A stretch of 27,867 bases of DNA from Methanosarcinales archaeon (GCA_030666885.1 DAOUWY010000001.1:1-27867), one strand, 5' to 3'. Shown: positions 1 through 7,462, counted from the stretch's first letter. Numbers and translations: made by a program. Notes: generated from the letters alone by a model not told the origin.

Positions 1-1
1 A

Positions 2-652
2 GGTGGTCTTGATGTCAAAGAGCACCTTGAGGAACTCGGTGTAAAGGAAGGAGTCGAACTCAATGTAGTAGCAACCGAGCCAGTACATGTACACTGGGGA
101 CCCATTTCCCTGGCAGTGGGAGATCAAGAGATCGTCATAGCCCGCGGATGGGCTGATAAGATCTATGTGGAGAAAGAGGGATCGATGTTTCCACTGCTAA
201 AAATGGAGGAAGGAGATAGAGGTACCGTCAGATCGATTGAGGGTGGAAAGGATTTCGAAGGTTTTCTTTCCGAATACGGCATCATGGAAGGGAGCGAACT
301 GACATTCCTGCGACATGTCCCGGACCGCACCATGGTGTTTACAGTCGGGGGTGCGGAGATGAGAATGGGTGAGGGCCAGGCATCGAAGGTGTTTGTGACC
401 AGAGAGGGAAAATCCATCCAGGTCAACTACCTGGGAGAGGGTGAAAAGGCAGTGGTGGAAAAGATCGTTGGTGGGATCCATCTTAAAGAAAAGTTTGAGC
501 AACTCGGCCTCAAAGAGGGTGCCGAGATCACCCTGCTCAGAAAAGAAACGCCTGCGCCGACCCCAAAAAGAGGCACATACATACTTACAAAGGTGAATGA
601 GCAGTTGATCACCATCGGTCACGGTCTGGCTGAAAAGGTGTTTGTCGACTAG
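2..652 (+). CDS. Tandem FeoA-like domain protein (5' end outside window)
   Basis: The reading frame is open from the first bases of the window, so the GTG at 116 is probably internal and the gene starts upstream. The visible 216 residues read as repeated FeoA-like SH3 modules. Each has a hydrophobic strand, a helix ending in a (L/Y)G(V/I/L)(K/M)EG(V/S/A)E turn, and a closing G(W/Q/L)A(D/S/E)K(I/V)(Y/F)V strand. The closing element occurs three times, near codons 50, 129 and 212, so there are at least three modules. Single FeoA domains of about 75 aa bind FeoB and assist Fe2+ uptake; a chain of them is unusual and its role here is unknown. The gene faces the feo operon convergently and is followed 52 bp later by a DUF2325 gene in the same direction. 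Confidence 0.75.
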   Translation, partial: GGLDVKEHLEELGVKEGVELNVVATEPVHVHWGPISLAVGDQEIVIARGWADKIYVEKEGSMFPLLKMEEGDRGTVRSIEGGKDFEGFLSEYGIMEGSELTFLRHVPDRTMVFTVGGAEMRMGEGQASKVFVTREGKSIQVNYLGEGEKAVVEKIVGGIHLKEKFEQLGLKEGAEITLLRKETPAPTPKRGTYILTKVNEQLITIGHGLAEKVFVD

Positions 653-660
653 ATAAATAC

Positions 661-683
661 GAGCCCGATGATGAATCGGGTTC
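661..683 (+). other. Intergenic hairpin between FeoA-repeat gene and DUF2325 gene
   Basis: A 9-bp stem, including one G-U pair, closes over a 5-nt GATGA loop just after the upstream stop codon and 11 nt before the GGAGG of the next gene. No T-run follows it. It could stabilise or process the mRNA, or act as an attenuator, rather than terminate transcription. Confidence 0.4.
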
Positions 684-704
684 AAATATCATTGGAGGTA
701 TACA

Positions 705-1862
705 TTGTCAGAAAGAAAGATATGGGAATTCAGGAATCAAACAGTATGCGCAATCCTCGGATTAACTTTCGATGAAAAGGAATTGTCTGAGATCTTCAAA
801 AAATTGAAACTAAATCCTGACAGGATCGCGGCTTTTGAGATGCATGGCAGCCTTGTTAAGGCATGTGGAACCCAGAACAAAACATCCAGACAACTGGATA
901 AGATACTGAAAAATCGATTTGAAGAATACAGTGAAGATATCAAGCGCATATCCCAAAAGGAAATTTATCGATATATCGGGGATAGAAACGCTGCGGGTAC
1001 CCCAAACGGTATGGATATCCCTCTTCCTGCTCTTATCTGGTTTGCTGTGCGTAATCAGCACGAAGACATCGACAAGATCGAAGCAAGGGTTTATGGTGTC
1101 ACACACATGTACGGGCATCTGGCTTTGCGATTCTATGATGCGCTGCACAGAGCACTGCCTGATAGCAGACCGGAAGATGTTGTGAAAGAACTGAATGATG
1201 CCCTGAGATCAAACGAAAAACTCCAGACAAAGTCTAAAAGATTAGAATGGAAAGTAGAGCAATTGAAATCTGCTATCGAATCTGTTAAAGAAGATCGATC
1301 AGGAATTAATACTGTGATGGAAGAGCAGAAACAGTTGAACAGGCGATTAGTAAGCAATCTTGAGAAGTTTGGTGGTGAGGACGCGCTCGGTCAGATCGAG
1401 GATATGAAGAAGGAGATCGATCTTTTGACCAAAGAGGTAGGGACATTGACCAGTGAACTGCTGGAACGGGATCGAATATGTGATATGATGTCCAGTGAAT
1501 TGAGACCGATTGAACAGGTTTCAGAATCGTGTACTGAAGATATTGGGAAGAGTGTTGATCTGAATGGCATGAAAGTAGCTTATGTTGGCGGAGTGGAATC
1601 GCTCACGCCGCACTATAAGGAAGCGATCGAATCCTTTGGTGGCACATTCTGCTACCACTGCGGGCGGTGCATACATGGAAAAAAGGAGATAGAAAACCTT
1701 GTGGATAGAACAGATATAATATTCTGTCCTATGGATATAAACAATCGTGCTGTAAATAGATACGTCAAAAAAGCATGTAAAACCAGAAATAAAACATGCC
1801 GTTTTCTTCGCAGTTCGGGTCTCAGCATGCTCATCAGGGAACTGGAGGATCATGCCGGATAA
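705..1862 (+). CDS. DUF2325 domain protein with central coiled coil
   Basis: The TTG start is chosen because GGAGG lies at 694-698, 6 nt before it. The 385-aa product has three parts: an N-terminal helical region (about 1-160), a charged coiled coil (about 165-255), and a C-terminal DUF2325 domain (about 285-380). The DUF2325 signature is visible as AYVGG, then ESFGG, HCGR, FCPMD and FLRSSGLS. Family members bear Cys/His residues and are thought to bind a metal or nucleotide, but the biochemical function is not established. Here HCGRC, CP and the late cysteines (KKAC, TCRF) could coordinate metal. Its position beside FeoA-repeat and feo genes suggests a role in iron homeostasis; that is inference. 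Confidence 0.85.
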   Translation: MSERKIWEFRNQTVCAILGLTFDEKELSEIFKKLKLNPDRIAAFEMHGSLVKACGTQNKTSRQLDKILKNRFEEYSEDIKRISQKEIYRYIGDRNAAGTPNGMDIPLPALIWFAVRNQHEDIDKIEARVYGVTHMYGHLALRFYDALHRALPDSRPEDVVKELNDALRSNEKLQTKSKRLEWKVEQLKSAIESVKEDRSGINTVMEEQKQLNRRLVSNLEKFGGEDALGQIEDMKKEIDLLTKEVGTLTSELLERDRICDMMSSELRPIEQVSESCTEDIGKSVDLNGMKVAYVGGVESLTPHYKEAIESFGGTFCYHCGRCIHGKKEIENLVDRTDIIFCPMDINNRAVNRYVKKACKTRNKTCRFLRSSGLSMLIRELEDHAG

Positions 1863-1908
1863 TATAATTATTATAACCATCAACAGGAATATCTGAAAAC
1901 CCTTGAAC

Positions 1909-2367
1909 TTACTTCGATCTGTGGGTCTTTTCCTCACATGGATGCTTTCCAGTCATGCAGAATTTTTCAAAATGCTCAAGCCATTGAGGATATTCTGGTG
2001 CGGATTTTACAAAAATAACCAGGTTTTTAACCTGTTTTGTCGTTATTGCATTCAGTTCATGTTCCATTGTACATGCATCTTTCTCTGCAATTTTTTCAGG
2101 CACCTTTATAATCTCCAGAAAAGCCTTCAGGGTATCGTGCCGGTCCTTTATGATTAAAGCGATCTCTCTTCCTTTTTCAGTCAGTGTCAGGCCATCATAT
2201 TTCCTGTATACAACAAAACTCATTTTATCAAGTTTCCTGGCCATTTCAACAACACTTGGTGGCTTAACGTCCAGGGCAACAGCTATGTCCTTTATTCTGG
2301 CATATCCCTTATCTTCTGTGACATTGAGGATTGCTTCGAGATAGTCTTCAGCTTTTCGCGTTAGCAT
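1909..2367 (-). CDS. DtxR/MntR-family metal-dependent transcriptional regulator
   Basis: The 152-aa protein has the family's N-terminal winged helix (residues 1-70, KAEDYLEAI followed by the PPSVVEMARKLD recognition helix) and a metal-binding dimerisation helix (DACTMEHEL). It lacks the SH3 domain of long DtxR/IdeR proteins. In Bacillus MntR numbering, which this protein matches without shifts, the candidate ligands are D8, E11, H77, C99, E102 and H103. Cys at 99 resembles iron-sensing DtxR/IdeR, while Asp at 8 resembles manganese-sensing MntR, so the metal cannot be assigned with certainty. It is the last gene of the - strand feo cluster, 61 bp after the FeoC-like gene, and may repress that operon through the palindromes at 5566-5606. 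It is convergent with the DUF2325 gene. Confidence 0.9.
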   Translation of the reverse strand: MLTRKAEDYLEAILNVTEDKGYARIKDIAVALDVKPPSVVEMARKLDKMSFVVYRKYDGLTLTEKGREIALIIKDRHDTLKAFLEIIKVPEKIAEKDACTMEHELNAITTKQVKNLVIFVKSAPEYPQWLEHFEKFCMTGKHPCEEKTHRSK

Positions 2368-2428
2368 ATTTACACTTGTACCTATGTAACCGATGGCTTT
2401 TAATGTTTCTATGTGAAAAATTCAGGAG

Positions 2429-2698
2429 TTATAGGTCATTACAGGAAAGGAACTGTTCCCCCTTCATTGTCAACGCATACATCTTTGTTTGCGAACAACC
2501 TTGCGAACCGCAGTGGTTTTCGCACAGGTTGGAAGCCTGGCAGGAACACCGCAGACCTGCTATTTCCAGATATCCCGCACTTGCCAGGAAATCGATCATC
2601 GCCAGGAGAGTGGACATATTCATATCCAGCTCTCTGGCGAGTGCGTCGGTGGTACCTCCTTTAACAGTTCCTGACAGGACCTTCTTCATAACGGTCAT
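2429..2698 (-). CDS. FeoC-like winged-helix protein with cysteine cluster
   Basis: The 89-aa product reads as a small winged helix: TVKGGTTDALARELDM, then TLLAMIDFLASAGYLE, then a YALTMKG wing. Five cysteines (C51, C53, C59, C63, C68) sit in the wing between the helices and the last strand. FeoC-like proteins have this layout and can carry an oxygen-sensitive Fe-S cluster; they regulate FeoB stability or feo transcription. The gene lies 12 bp downstream of the small membrane-protein gene and 61 bp upstream of the DtxR-family gene, which fits an iron-responsive accessory protein. Bacterial FeoC usually has about 80 aa and four cysteines, so the spacing here differs slightly. Confidence 0.8.
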   Translation of the reverse strand: MTVMKKVLSGTVKGGTTDALARELDMNMSTLLAMIDFLASAGYLEIAGLRCSCQASNLCENHCGSQGCSQTKMYALTMKGEQFLSCNDL

Positions 2699-2710
2699 AC
2701 TATTCCCACC

Positions 2711-3169
2711 TTAGATCTCCTGTTTTCTTTTACGGATGTAATATACCACAACAAGCGAGAACGGCAGCAAGAGCACAGCTGGCGCATAAGGCGGTGCGTA
2801 CGCCGCAATGAAGTCCGAAAGCGTGTTGAACCAAGGTCCTGTCTCTTCTTCCCAGCTAGGTATCGATTCAGTGATCATCGCAAAGATGTCACACCCTGCC
2901 ATGATCCAGATCAGGATGCTGCCCATCACAATTTTTGAAAACTGATGGATCTCATTAAAGTTCCTGATGCCTGAAAGGTAGAAGAGTCCTGCAAAGAGTA
3001 CAATAACTCCGCCCCAGCCACCTCTGAATAGGTCACCCGGTATCTCAAGAATCCCGTACGCAAATTCACTCGCCCCTGCTGTTACCAGTATGTCAGCGAT
3101 CCCGAAAGCCGTTGTTACGATTCCAAGTATGGCAAAATAGATTGCTGCAACTGATGATTTCCCAGCCAT
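2711..3169 (-). CDS. Small four-helix membrane protein of the feo operon
   Basis: Not recognised as a named family. The 152 residues contain four hydrophobic segments at about 7-30, 50-68, 77-99 and 126-148, ending in a basic RKRKQE tail that would be cytoplasmic. Its ATG follows the TAG of the feoB membrane gene with no gap, so the two are very likely translationally coupled. Given that feoB is split and shorter than usual here, this protein may be an extra subunit of the Fe2+ channel. That is inference from position only. Confidence 0.8.
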   Translation of the reverse strand: MAGKSSVAAIYFAILGIVTTAFGIADILVTAGASEFAYGILEIPGDLFRGGWGGVIVLFAGLFYLSGIRNFNEIHQFSKIVMGSILIWIMAGCDIFAMITESIPSWEEETGPWFNTLSDFIAAYAPPYAPAVLLLPFSLVVVYYIRKRKQEI

Positions 3170-4405
3170 CTATGCCACCCCCAGGAGTATTCCTATCAGG
3201 TGTATCAGTCCACCATAAGCGAATACGACCACTGCAAGAACAGCCATAGCTCCAAGCAGTTCTTTCCAGCCTTCTTTCAGCATCATCGCAAACGTTGCAA
3301 CGCACGGGAAGTAGATCGAGACGAGCACCACTGCTGTGATCATCTGATACTCGGTCATTTCGATTACAGAAAGTTGCGCAACCGCAAGGTCTTTTCTGAG
3401 GAATGCAGCGATGAGCGGACCTGCAGTCTCTTTTGGCACGCCGAACCAGCCGACAAAGACCGGAGCGAGCGCGTCACCCAGGAACCGGATGACTCCAATC
3501 TGGTAGAGAACGCCCACTATGGCAGCGCCGAGCAGTACGAAGGGGATTGCAACCTTGAAAAAACCTGCGATCCTTCCCCACACCTTCTTTGCAATATTAC
3601 TCAGCATCGGTCTCCGGTACGGCGGCACATCGATCAGAAACTCAGGAGCTTTTCCGGGAACGATCTTGTTTAAGATGTAACCGAAGATGAAGTACCCGAT
3701 AATCAGATAGAGCAAAATCCATCCCATAAGACCCGGGATTACATCCTGCATAATCCCGATCTGGGCGCCGCATGGGATGAATATGGCAAGGAGCGTCATC
3801 ATGATGAAACGCTGCTTCTTTGTCTCAAGTATTCTTGTCGCAGTAACACCTGGCACATTGCAACCGAGCGAGAGGATCGTTGGCACGATCGCATACCCGT
3901 GCAGACCGATCTTGTGCAGCATAGTATCGATGAGGACAGCAAGCCGCGGCATGTACCCGATATCCTCGAGTAGTGCAAGCATCAGGTAGAATATGACTAT
4001 CGCAGGTAGAACAACACCGATTGCAACGAATAAGCCCGATGTCAGCACACCGAACGATTCCAGGCAGTTATCAGAAAGCACGAACTCACCGCCTTCAATG
4101 CCCCCGGCATCGACCATGATGGTATATAGCCATCCACCCTGCCCCGGGAATACTTCCTGGAGCCATGGCAGCCAGTACGCATCAAATAGTCTGACAAAGA
4201 ATCCATCCGTGAAAAATCCTGCAAACGAACCGAATATGCTCCAGAAAGCATACATGACTGCAATCGCAATGGGTATGCCTGTGAGCGGCTTGACCGTGAA
4301 TTCACCGATCGCATCCTTTAGGGTATGCCTGTATTCTCCAAATGTTATGGTTTGTTTTGCGATCTTATCGATAAGATCCCAGCGCTGGTCAATAGTCAGT
4401 TTCAT
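3170..4405 (-). CDS. feoB: Ferrous iron transporter FeoB, membrane (channel) part, separate gene
   Basis: This 411-aa protein corresponds to the C-terminal transmembrane part of FeoB. It begins with the helical pre-membrane segment (RWDLIDKIAKQTI) and KPLTGIPIAIAVMYAFW, followed by two Gate-type regions. The GYMPR/GCNVPGVTATR stretch and the FYFPCVATFAMM-like stretch (read here as IYFPCVATF) hold the conserved Cys residues of the proposed Fe2+ path. About eight membrane helices can be seen. The ATG overlaps the stop of the GTPase gene by four bases (ATGA, 4402-4405), with GGGAGG just upstream, so translation is probably coupled. FeoB is normally one polypeptide of about 650-770 aa; here GTPase and channel total 586 aa in two genes. 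Confidence 0.93.
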   Translation of the reverse strand: MKLTIDQRWDLIDKIAKQTITFGEYRHTLKDAIGEFTVKPLTGIPIAIAVMYAFWSIFGSFAGFFTDGFFVRLFDAYWLPWLQEVFPGQGGWLYTIMVDAGGIEGGEFVLSDNCLESFGVLTSGLFVAIGVVLPAIVIFYLMLALLEDIGYMPRLAVLIDTMLHKIGLHGYAIVPTILSLGCNVPGVTATRILETKKQRFIMMTLLAIFIPCGAQIGIMQDVIPGLMGWILLYLIIGYFIFGYILNKIVPGKAPEFLIDVPPYRRPMLSNIAKKVWGRIAGFFKVAIPFVLLGAAIVGVLYQIGVIRFLGDALAPVFVGWFGVPKETAGPLIAAFLRKDLAVAQLSVIEMTEYQMITAVVLVSIYFPCVATFAMMLKEGWKELLGAMAVLAVVVFAYGGLIHLIGILLGVA

Positions 4406-4929
4406 GTCAGGCCTCCCGCATTCCTGATAATGTCGTCGATTTCAACAGGTCTAGCCTCTTTCAGCCTTGATGTGAGTTCCTTTATCCCTTCGCCGCTGAT
4501 CGCAACAGTCGGAACCACCGCAACGCCAAGAATCCGTTGCAGGTTATTGATATCGATTTGGATATTCTTATCAACTGCTGCATCCCACATATTGAGTGCG
4601 ATCACAATCGGATATCCTTCCTCAAGTATTTCCAGTGCCAGATAGACCCCGCGTTCTATTTTGGATGCATCGATAACGCAAATCACCTTCACATCCTTAT
4701 TTTCGTATAGTATTGCCACAGCGACTTCCTCTGCTTTGTCCTTCGGATCAAGAGAGAACGTACCCGGCACATCTATCAGCTCAACGTCCTCACCATCAAT
4801 CTTCATATATCCTTTTGTAAAATCAACCGTGGTCCCGGGGTAGTTTGATTCGGTGACATTCGCCCCTGTCAAACGATTGAAGAATACGCTTTTGCCCACA
4901 TTGGGGTGTCCCATCAGCAAGACTTTCAC
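4402..4929 (-). CDS. feoB: FeoB GTPase domain encoded as a separate protein
   Basis: The 175-aa protein is the cytosolic G domain of FeoB. It shows G1 GHPNVGKS (7-14), the G2 threonine in PGTTVD (31-36), G3 DVPG (53-56), G4 NMWD (113-116) and a G5-like SGEG (145-148). NMWD in place of NKxD is common in FeoB. The start is GTG at 4927-4929, overlapping the stop of the preceding feoA by four bases. The reading frame ends cleanly at TGA with a ribosome-binding site and ATG for the channel part, so the separation looks like a real gene split rather than a sequencing frameshift. The guanine-dissociation-inhibitor linker seems largely absent. Confidence 0.93.
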   Translation of the reverse strand: MKVLLMGHPNVGKSVFFNRLTGANVTESNYPGTTVDFTKGYMKIDGEDVELIDVPGTFSLDPKDKAEEVAVAILYENKDVKVICVIDASKIERGVYLALEILEEGYPIVIALNMWDAAVDKNIQIDINNLQRILGVAVVPTVAISGEGIKELTSRLKEARPVEIDDIIRNAGGLT

Positions 4930-5162
4930 GATTTCATCTCCACAATGATCTTTTCTGCTATATTCAGTCCAAGGGAGGTATTTGCCTCATCGACAACCAC
5001 AACCACCGGACCCTTAACCGGCTGTTTTGTGATCATCTTCAGCCTCTTACCAACCCTGATGCCCATTCCAGCTACTTTTTTTCGTAGTGTTCCTTCAATG
5101 TCTGTTACGGTTCCTTCTTCTTCGTATTCCATCTCAGATAATTTCTTTTCCATTATTGTCAC
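4926..5162 (-). CDS. feoA: FeoA family protein (second copy)
   Basis: A single 78-aa FeoA domain with the AGMGIRVGKRLKMI turn and the final SLGLNIAEKIIVE strand. The GTG start overlaps the upstream feoA stop (GTGA) and its own TGA overlaps the GTG of the FeoB GTPase gene, so four consecutive genes are chained by four-base overlaps. FeoA is a cytosolic SH3-like partner of FeoB. Two different FeoA subunits may serve the split transporter. An internal ATG three codons in (5151-5153) is an alternative start. Confidence 0.9.
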   Translation of the reverse strand: MTIMEKKLSEMEYEEEGTVTDIEGTLRKKVAGMGIRVGKRLKMITKQPVKGPVVVVVDEANTSLGLNIAEKIIVEMKS

Positions 5163-5389
5163 ACTCTGGTAACCCTGATCTTTTGTGCCATCCCGCGCCC
5201 GATCGAAAGGACATTTCGATCGACTTCGATGGTGACCGGACCGTTGGTGGATATCACACGCACGATGCTGCCCTCTGAGATTCCTCTAAGGTTCAGTTTC
5301 TGTCTGATCCCGTGACCTCCACCAATATCCATAATTCTGGCGGGTTCCCCTGTTTTCATCTGTGAAAGATTTGTATCGTTTAAACGCAT
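5159..5389 (-). CDS. feoA: FeoA family protein (first copy, first gene of feo operon)
   Basis: A 76-aa FeoA domain with GGGHGIRQKLNLRGISEG (about 24-41), typical of the family, and a closing SIGRGMAQKIRV strand. The ATG is preceded by GGTGT at 5396-5400, a plausible ribosome-binding site. A TATA box at 5435-5444 gives a short leader. It leads the operon feoA-feoA-feoB(G)-feoB(channel)-membrane protein-feoC-like-dtxR. Confidence 0.9.
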   Translation of the reverse strand: MRLNDTNLSQMKTGEPARIMDIGGGHGIRQKLNLRGISEGSIVRVISTNGPVTIEVDRNVLSIGRGMAQKIRVTRV

Positions 5390-5434
5390 CCTGTTACACC
5401 TTTTAAAGTTGTCTTATGGTTGTGATCTGTGTCA

Positions 5435-5444
5435 TTTTTATAAG
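5435..5444 (-). promoter_or_regulatory. Archaeal TATA box of the feo operon
   Basis: On the - strand the sequence reads CTTATAAAAA. It is about 46 nt upstream of the first feoA ATG, giving an expected transcription start near 5410 and a leader of roughly 20 nt. A second AT-rich block (5445-5460) lies just upstream. Confidence 0.55.
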
Positions 5445-5480
5445 AATATATTATATTTTTGTGAAAATGTTCGTATCGGG

Positions 5481-5564
5481 TCATTGTTTGCAGACCCGTT
5501 CATATTGCTTTTTCAGGCGATCCATTCTACCAATCATAATCATCATGTACGTACACATCCGCAT
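5481..5564 (-). CDS. Possible 27-aa leader ORF upstream of feo operon
   Basis: A - strand ATG at 5562-5564 opens a 27-codon frame ending with the helix-like stretch MDRLKKQYERVCKQ before TGA. AGGAG lies 9 nt upstream of the ATG, inside the palindrome at 5566-5581, so a repressor bound there would also cover the ribosome-binding site DNA. The first half is methionine-rich and unconvincing. It may be chance. Confidence 0.2.
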   Translation of the reverse strand: MRMCTYMMIMIGRMDRLKKQYERVCKQ

Positions 5565-5565
5565 A

Positions 5566-5606
5566 TTTAGGTGCTCCTAAAGTATGGTGTTAGGTATGCT
5601 AATACC
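5566..5606. promoter_or_regulatory. Two palindromes resembling DtxR-family operators
   Basis: The first site, TTTAGGTGCTCCTAAA (5566-5581), is a perfect 6-4-6 inverted repeat. The second (5590-5606) contains GGTAT-GCTA-ATACC and the overlapping TTAG-N5-CTAA. A further TTAGG (5621-5625) and CCTAA (5640-5644) follow. TTAGG/CCTAA half sites are characteristic of DtxR, IdeR and related metalloregulators. The DtxR-family gene at 1909-2367 is the obvious candidate to bind. The sites lie between the feo operon and the divergent sulfur-enzyme gene, about 120 nt upstream of the feo TATA box. Confidence 0.55.
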
Positions 5607-5847
5607 CAGCCCTACAAATGTTAGGTAATTGGCAAAAATCCTAATGTAGTCAAGCCGGAAAGTACAATATTGATATAAGGAAAAGGAGTATCTTAGTTTG
5701 CAAGCGGTAAAGTCGATGCACAAAAATAGTGGATAATTTAGATTTTTCACTGTTTAAAAACTGTTATGAAAAACCCCATAATCAAAAATGATAAGTACAC
5801 CTTCGGCAATCATTTACTTATCCGAGGCAGTTATAGGGACAGAGAAC

Positions 5848-7032
5848 ATGAAAAAGGAAAAGAAGTTTAGCACTCAATGTGTTCATGCCGGAGAAGCACC
5901 AGATCTTTTATATGGAGTGCATACAACGCCTATATACCAAACATCCACCTTTATATTTGATAATGCCCAGCAAGGTGCTGCAAGGTTTGCCGGCGAAGAA
6001 GAGGGGTACATATATGCCCGTGTACCGCCAAACACGCCTACACATGTAGTTTTTGTAAAAAAAATTGCTGCACTTGAAGGCGGTGAAACGGGTCAAACCT
6101 TCTCATCAGGCATGGCTGCAATAACTGCTGTTGCTCTTTCCCAGCTTGAACAGGGAGACCACCTTTTATCAACAAATGTAGTCTACGGTGGTACATATGG
6201 ATTATTCTCCTCAATTCTAACCAGGTTTGGCATTGAAGTCAGTTTTGTTGATACGTCTGATCTTGAAAAAGTGAAGAAAAACTTAAGGAAAAATACAAAG
6301 CTCATCTTTTTAGAAACACCGGCTAATCCTACAATGATCGTTAGTGATATTGAAGAGATATGTAAAATGGCCAGGGATATTGGTGTTCTGTCTGTCGTTG
6401 ACAACACATTTGCAACTCCTCGCTTCCAAAGACCATTACAATTGGGTGCGGATGTTGTTGTTCATAGTTGTACAAAATATATTGGTGGCCATGCTGATCT
6501 TTTAGGTGGCGTTGTTGTCGGAAAAAAAGATTTTATTAAAAGTGTGACATCTGTTGTTAATTGTACCGGAGGAATAATGGGTCCGCATGAAGCTTGGTTG
6601 TGCATTAGAGGATTGAAGACACTACATCTTAGAATGGAAAGACACGCCAGCAATGCTATTAAAGTGGCAGGATTTTTAGAGGCACATCCCAAAATTGAGT
6701 GGGTCAGGTATCCCGGATTACAAAGTCATCCACAATATGATATCGCAAAAAAGCAGATGACTGGTTTTAGCGGTATGATCTCTTTTGGAATTAAGGGGGG
6801 AATAGAAGCTGGACGCAAACTTATGAACGGCGTTGAATTATGTTCTCTGGCAGTTAGTCTCGGTGCAGTTGATACCCTGATACAGCATCCTGCTTCCATG
6901 ACTCACGCGAATGTACCTGTTGAGGTAAAAACGATGACAGGAATAACTGATGATTTGGTGAGAATTTCAGTAGGTGTGGAAGAAGCAGAAGACATCATTT
7001 CAGATCTTGATCAGGCTTTGGCAAATATTTGA
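5848..7032 (+). CDS. PLP-dependent Cys/Met metabolism enzyme (methionine gamma-lyase / cystathionine gamma-synthase family)
   Basis: The likely start is the ATG at 5848, giving 394 aa that begin like family members (MKKEKKFSTQCVHAGE); an in-frame ATG at 5788 would add 20 unconserved residues. Visible features are GGVHTT-type N terminus (read YGVHTTPIYQTSTF), SSGMAAI cofactor region (87-93), D185 in VVDNTFATP and the PLP lysine K210 in HSCTKYIGGHAD. The family catalyses trans-sulfuration, O-acyl-homoserine sulfhydrylation or gamma-elimination; the exact reaction cannot be read from sequence. The usual Y-x-R-x-x-NPT motif is altered to YARVPPNTPT. It is divergent from the feo operon across an intergenic region with putative metalloregulator sites. 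Cysteine or sulfide supply for Fe-S synthesis is a possible link, by inference. Confidence 0.85.
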   Translation: MKKEKKFSTQCVHAGEAPDLLYGVHTTPIYQTSTFIFDNAQQGAARFAGEEEGYIYARVPPNTPTHVVFVKKIAALEGGETGQTFSSGMAAITAVALSQLEQGDHLLSTNVVYGGTYGLFSSILTRFGIEVSFVDTSDLEKVKKNLRKNTKLIFLETPANPTMIVSDIEEICKMARDIGVLSVVDNTFATPRFQRPLQLGADVVVHSCTKYIGGHADLLGGVVVGKKDFIKSVTSVVNCTGGIMGPHEAWLCIRGLKTLHLRMERHASNAIKVAGFLEAHPKIEWVRYPGLQSHPQYDIAKKQMTGFSGMISFGIKGGIEAGRKLMNGVELCSLAVSLGAVDTLIQHPASMTHANVPVEVKTMTGITDDLVRISVGVEEAEDIISDLDQALANI

Positions 7033-7462
7033 ACAATACGATGGCAGGAGAATTATAAATTGAAATTGGACTTGTGTATGATCTCTTCAGTTTTACTTTA
7101 AGCTCGTTGTAGAAGGGCATGAACTGGTCCAATTTCTCAACAGATGCTTGTTCAAAGGCAATAATCAAGATATTTTATCCAATTACATTACAATTAATAT
7201 TATTCAGTTCCGATGATGAGACTAATATGGGAATAACTTGTATAATCAGACACTTTGATGTTGACGCGACACATTCCATGAATATTATTAAAACTAAATC
7301 AGTATGTTGCGCCCAGTCGGGTTTATACAGTAAAGTTAAAATATTTAAAAATTAGGCTTTTTCGATAATATCCAGTAGATCAAAGGATCAATACCATAAT
7401 TTTGTATGATAGAAATTTCAATTACTATTATATTTTTAAAAAAATATTAAAATGAAGATAAG
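7033..7462. other. Intergenic region after sulfur enzyme; rRNA operon terminator zone
   Basis: This AT-rich stretch of about 430 bp holds no gene I can support. Its right end, immediately beyond the 5S gene on the - strand, has a run of seven T (as - strand) at 7438-7444, embedded in further T-rich sequence. That is the usual archaeal terminator form for the rRNA operon. Confidence 0.5.
7438..7444 (-). terminator. Oligo-T terminator of rRNA operon
   Basis: Seven consecutive T on the - strand, about 19 nt beyond the 3' end of 5S rRNA, with other T-runs close by. Confidence 0.5.

Noticed and set aside
197..685. 162-codon - strand frame opposite the FeoA-repeat gene
   Set aside because: It is the antisense shadow of a clearly coding frame with FeoA repeats.
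6997..7170. Short - strand frame reading EKLDQFMPFYNELKVKLK, which looks protein-like
   Set aside because: It overlaps the end of the PLP enzyme gene, is bounded by stops and has no clear start; probably chance or a very short fragment.
7119..7355. 78-codon + strand frame after the sulfur-enzyme gene
   Set aside because: No ribosome-binding site, AT-rich composition and no recognisable motif.
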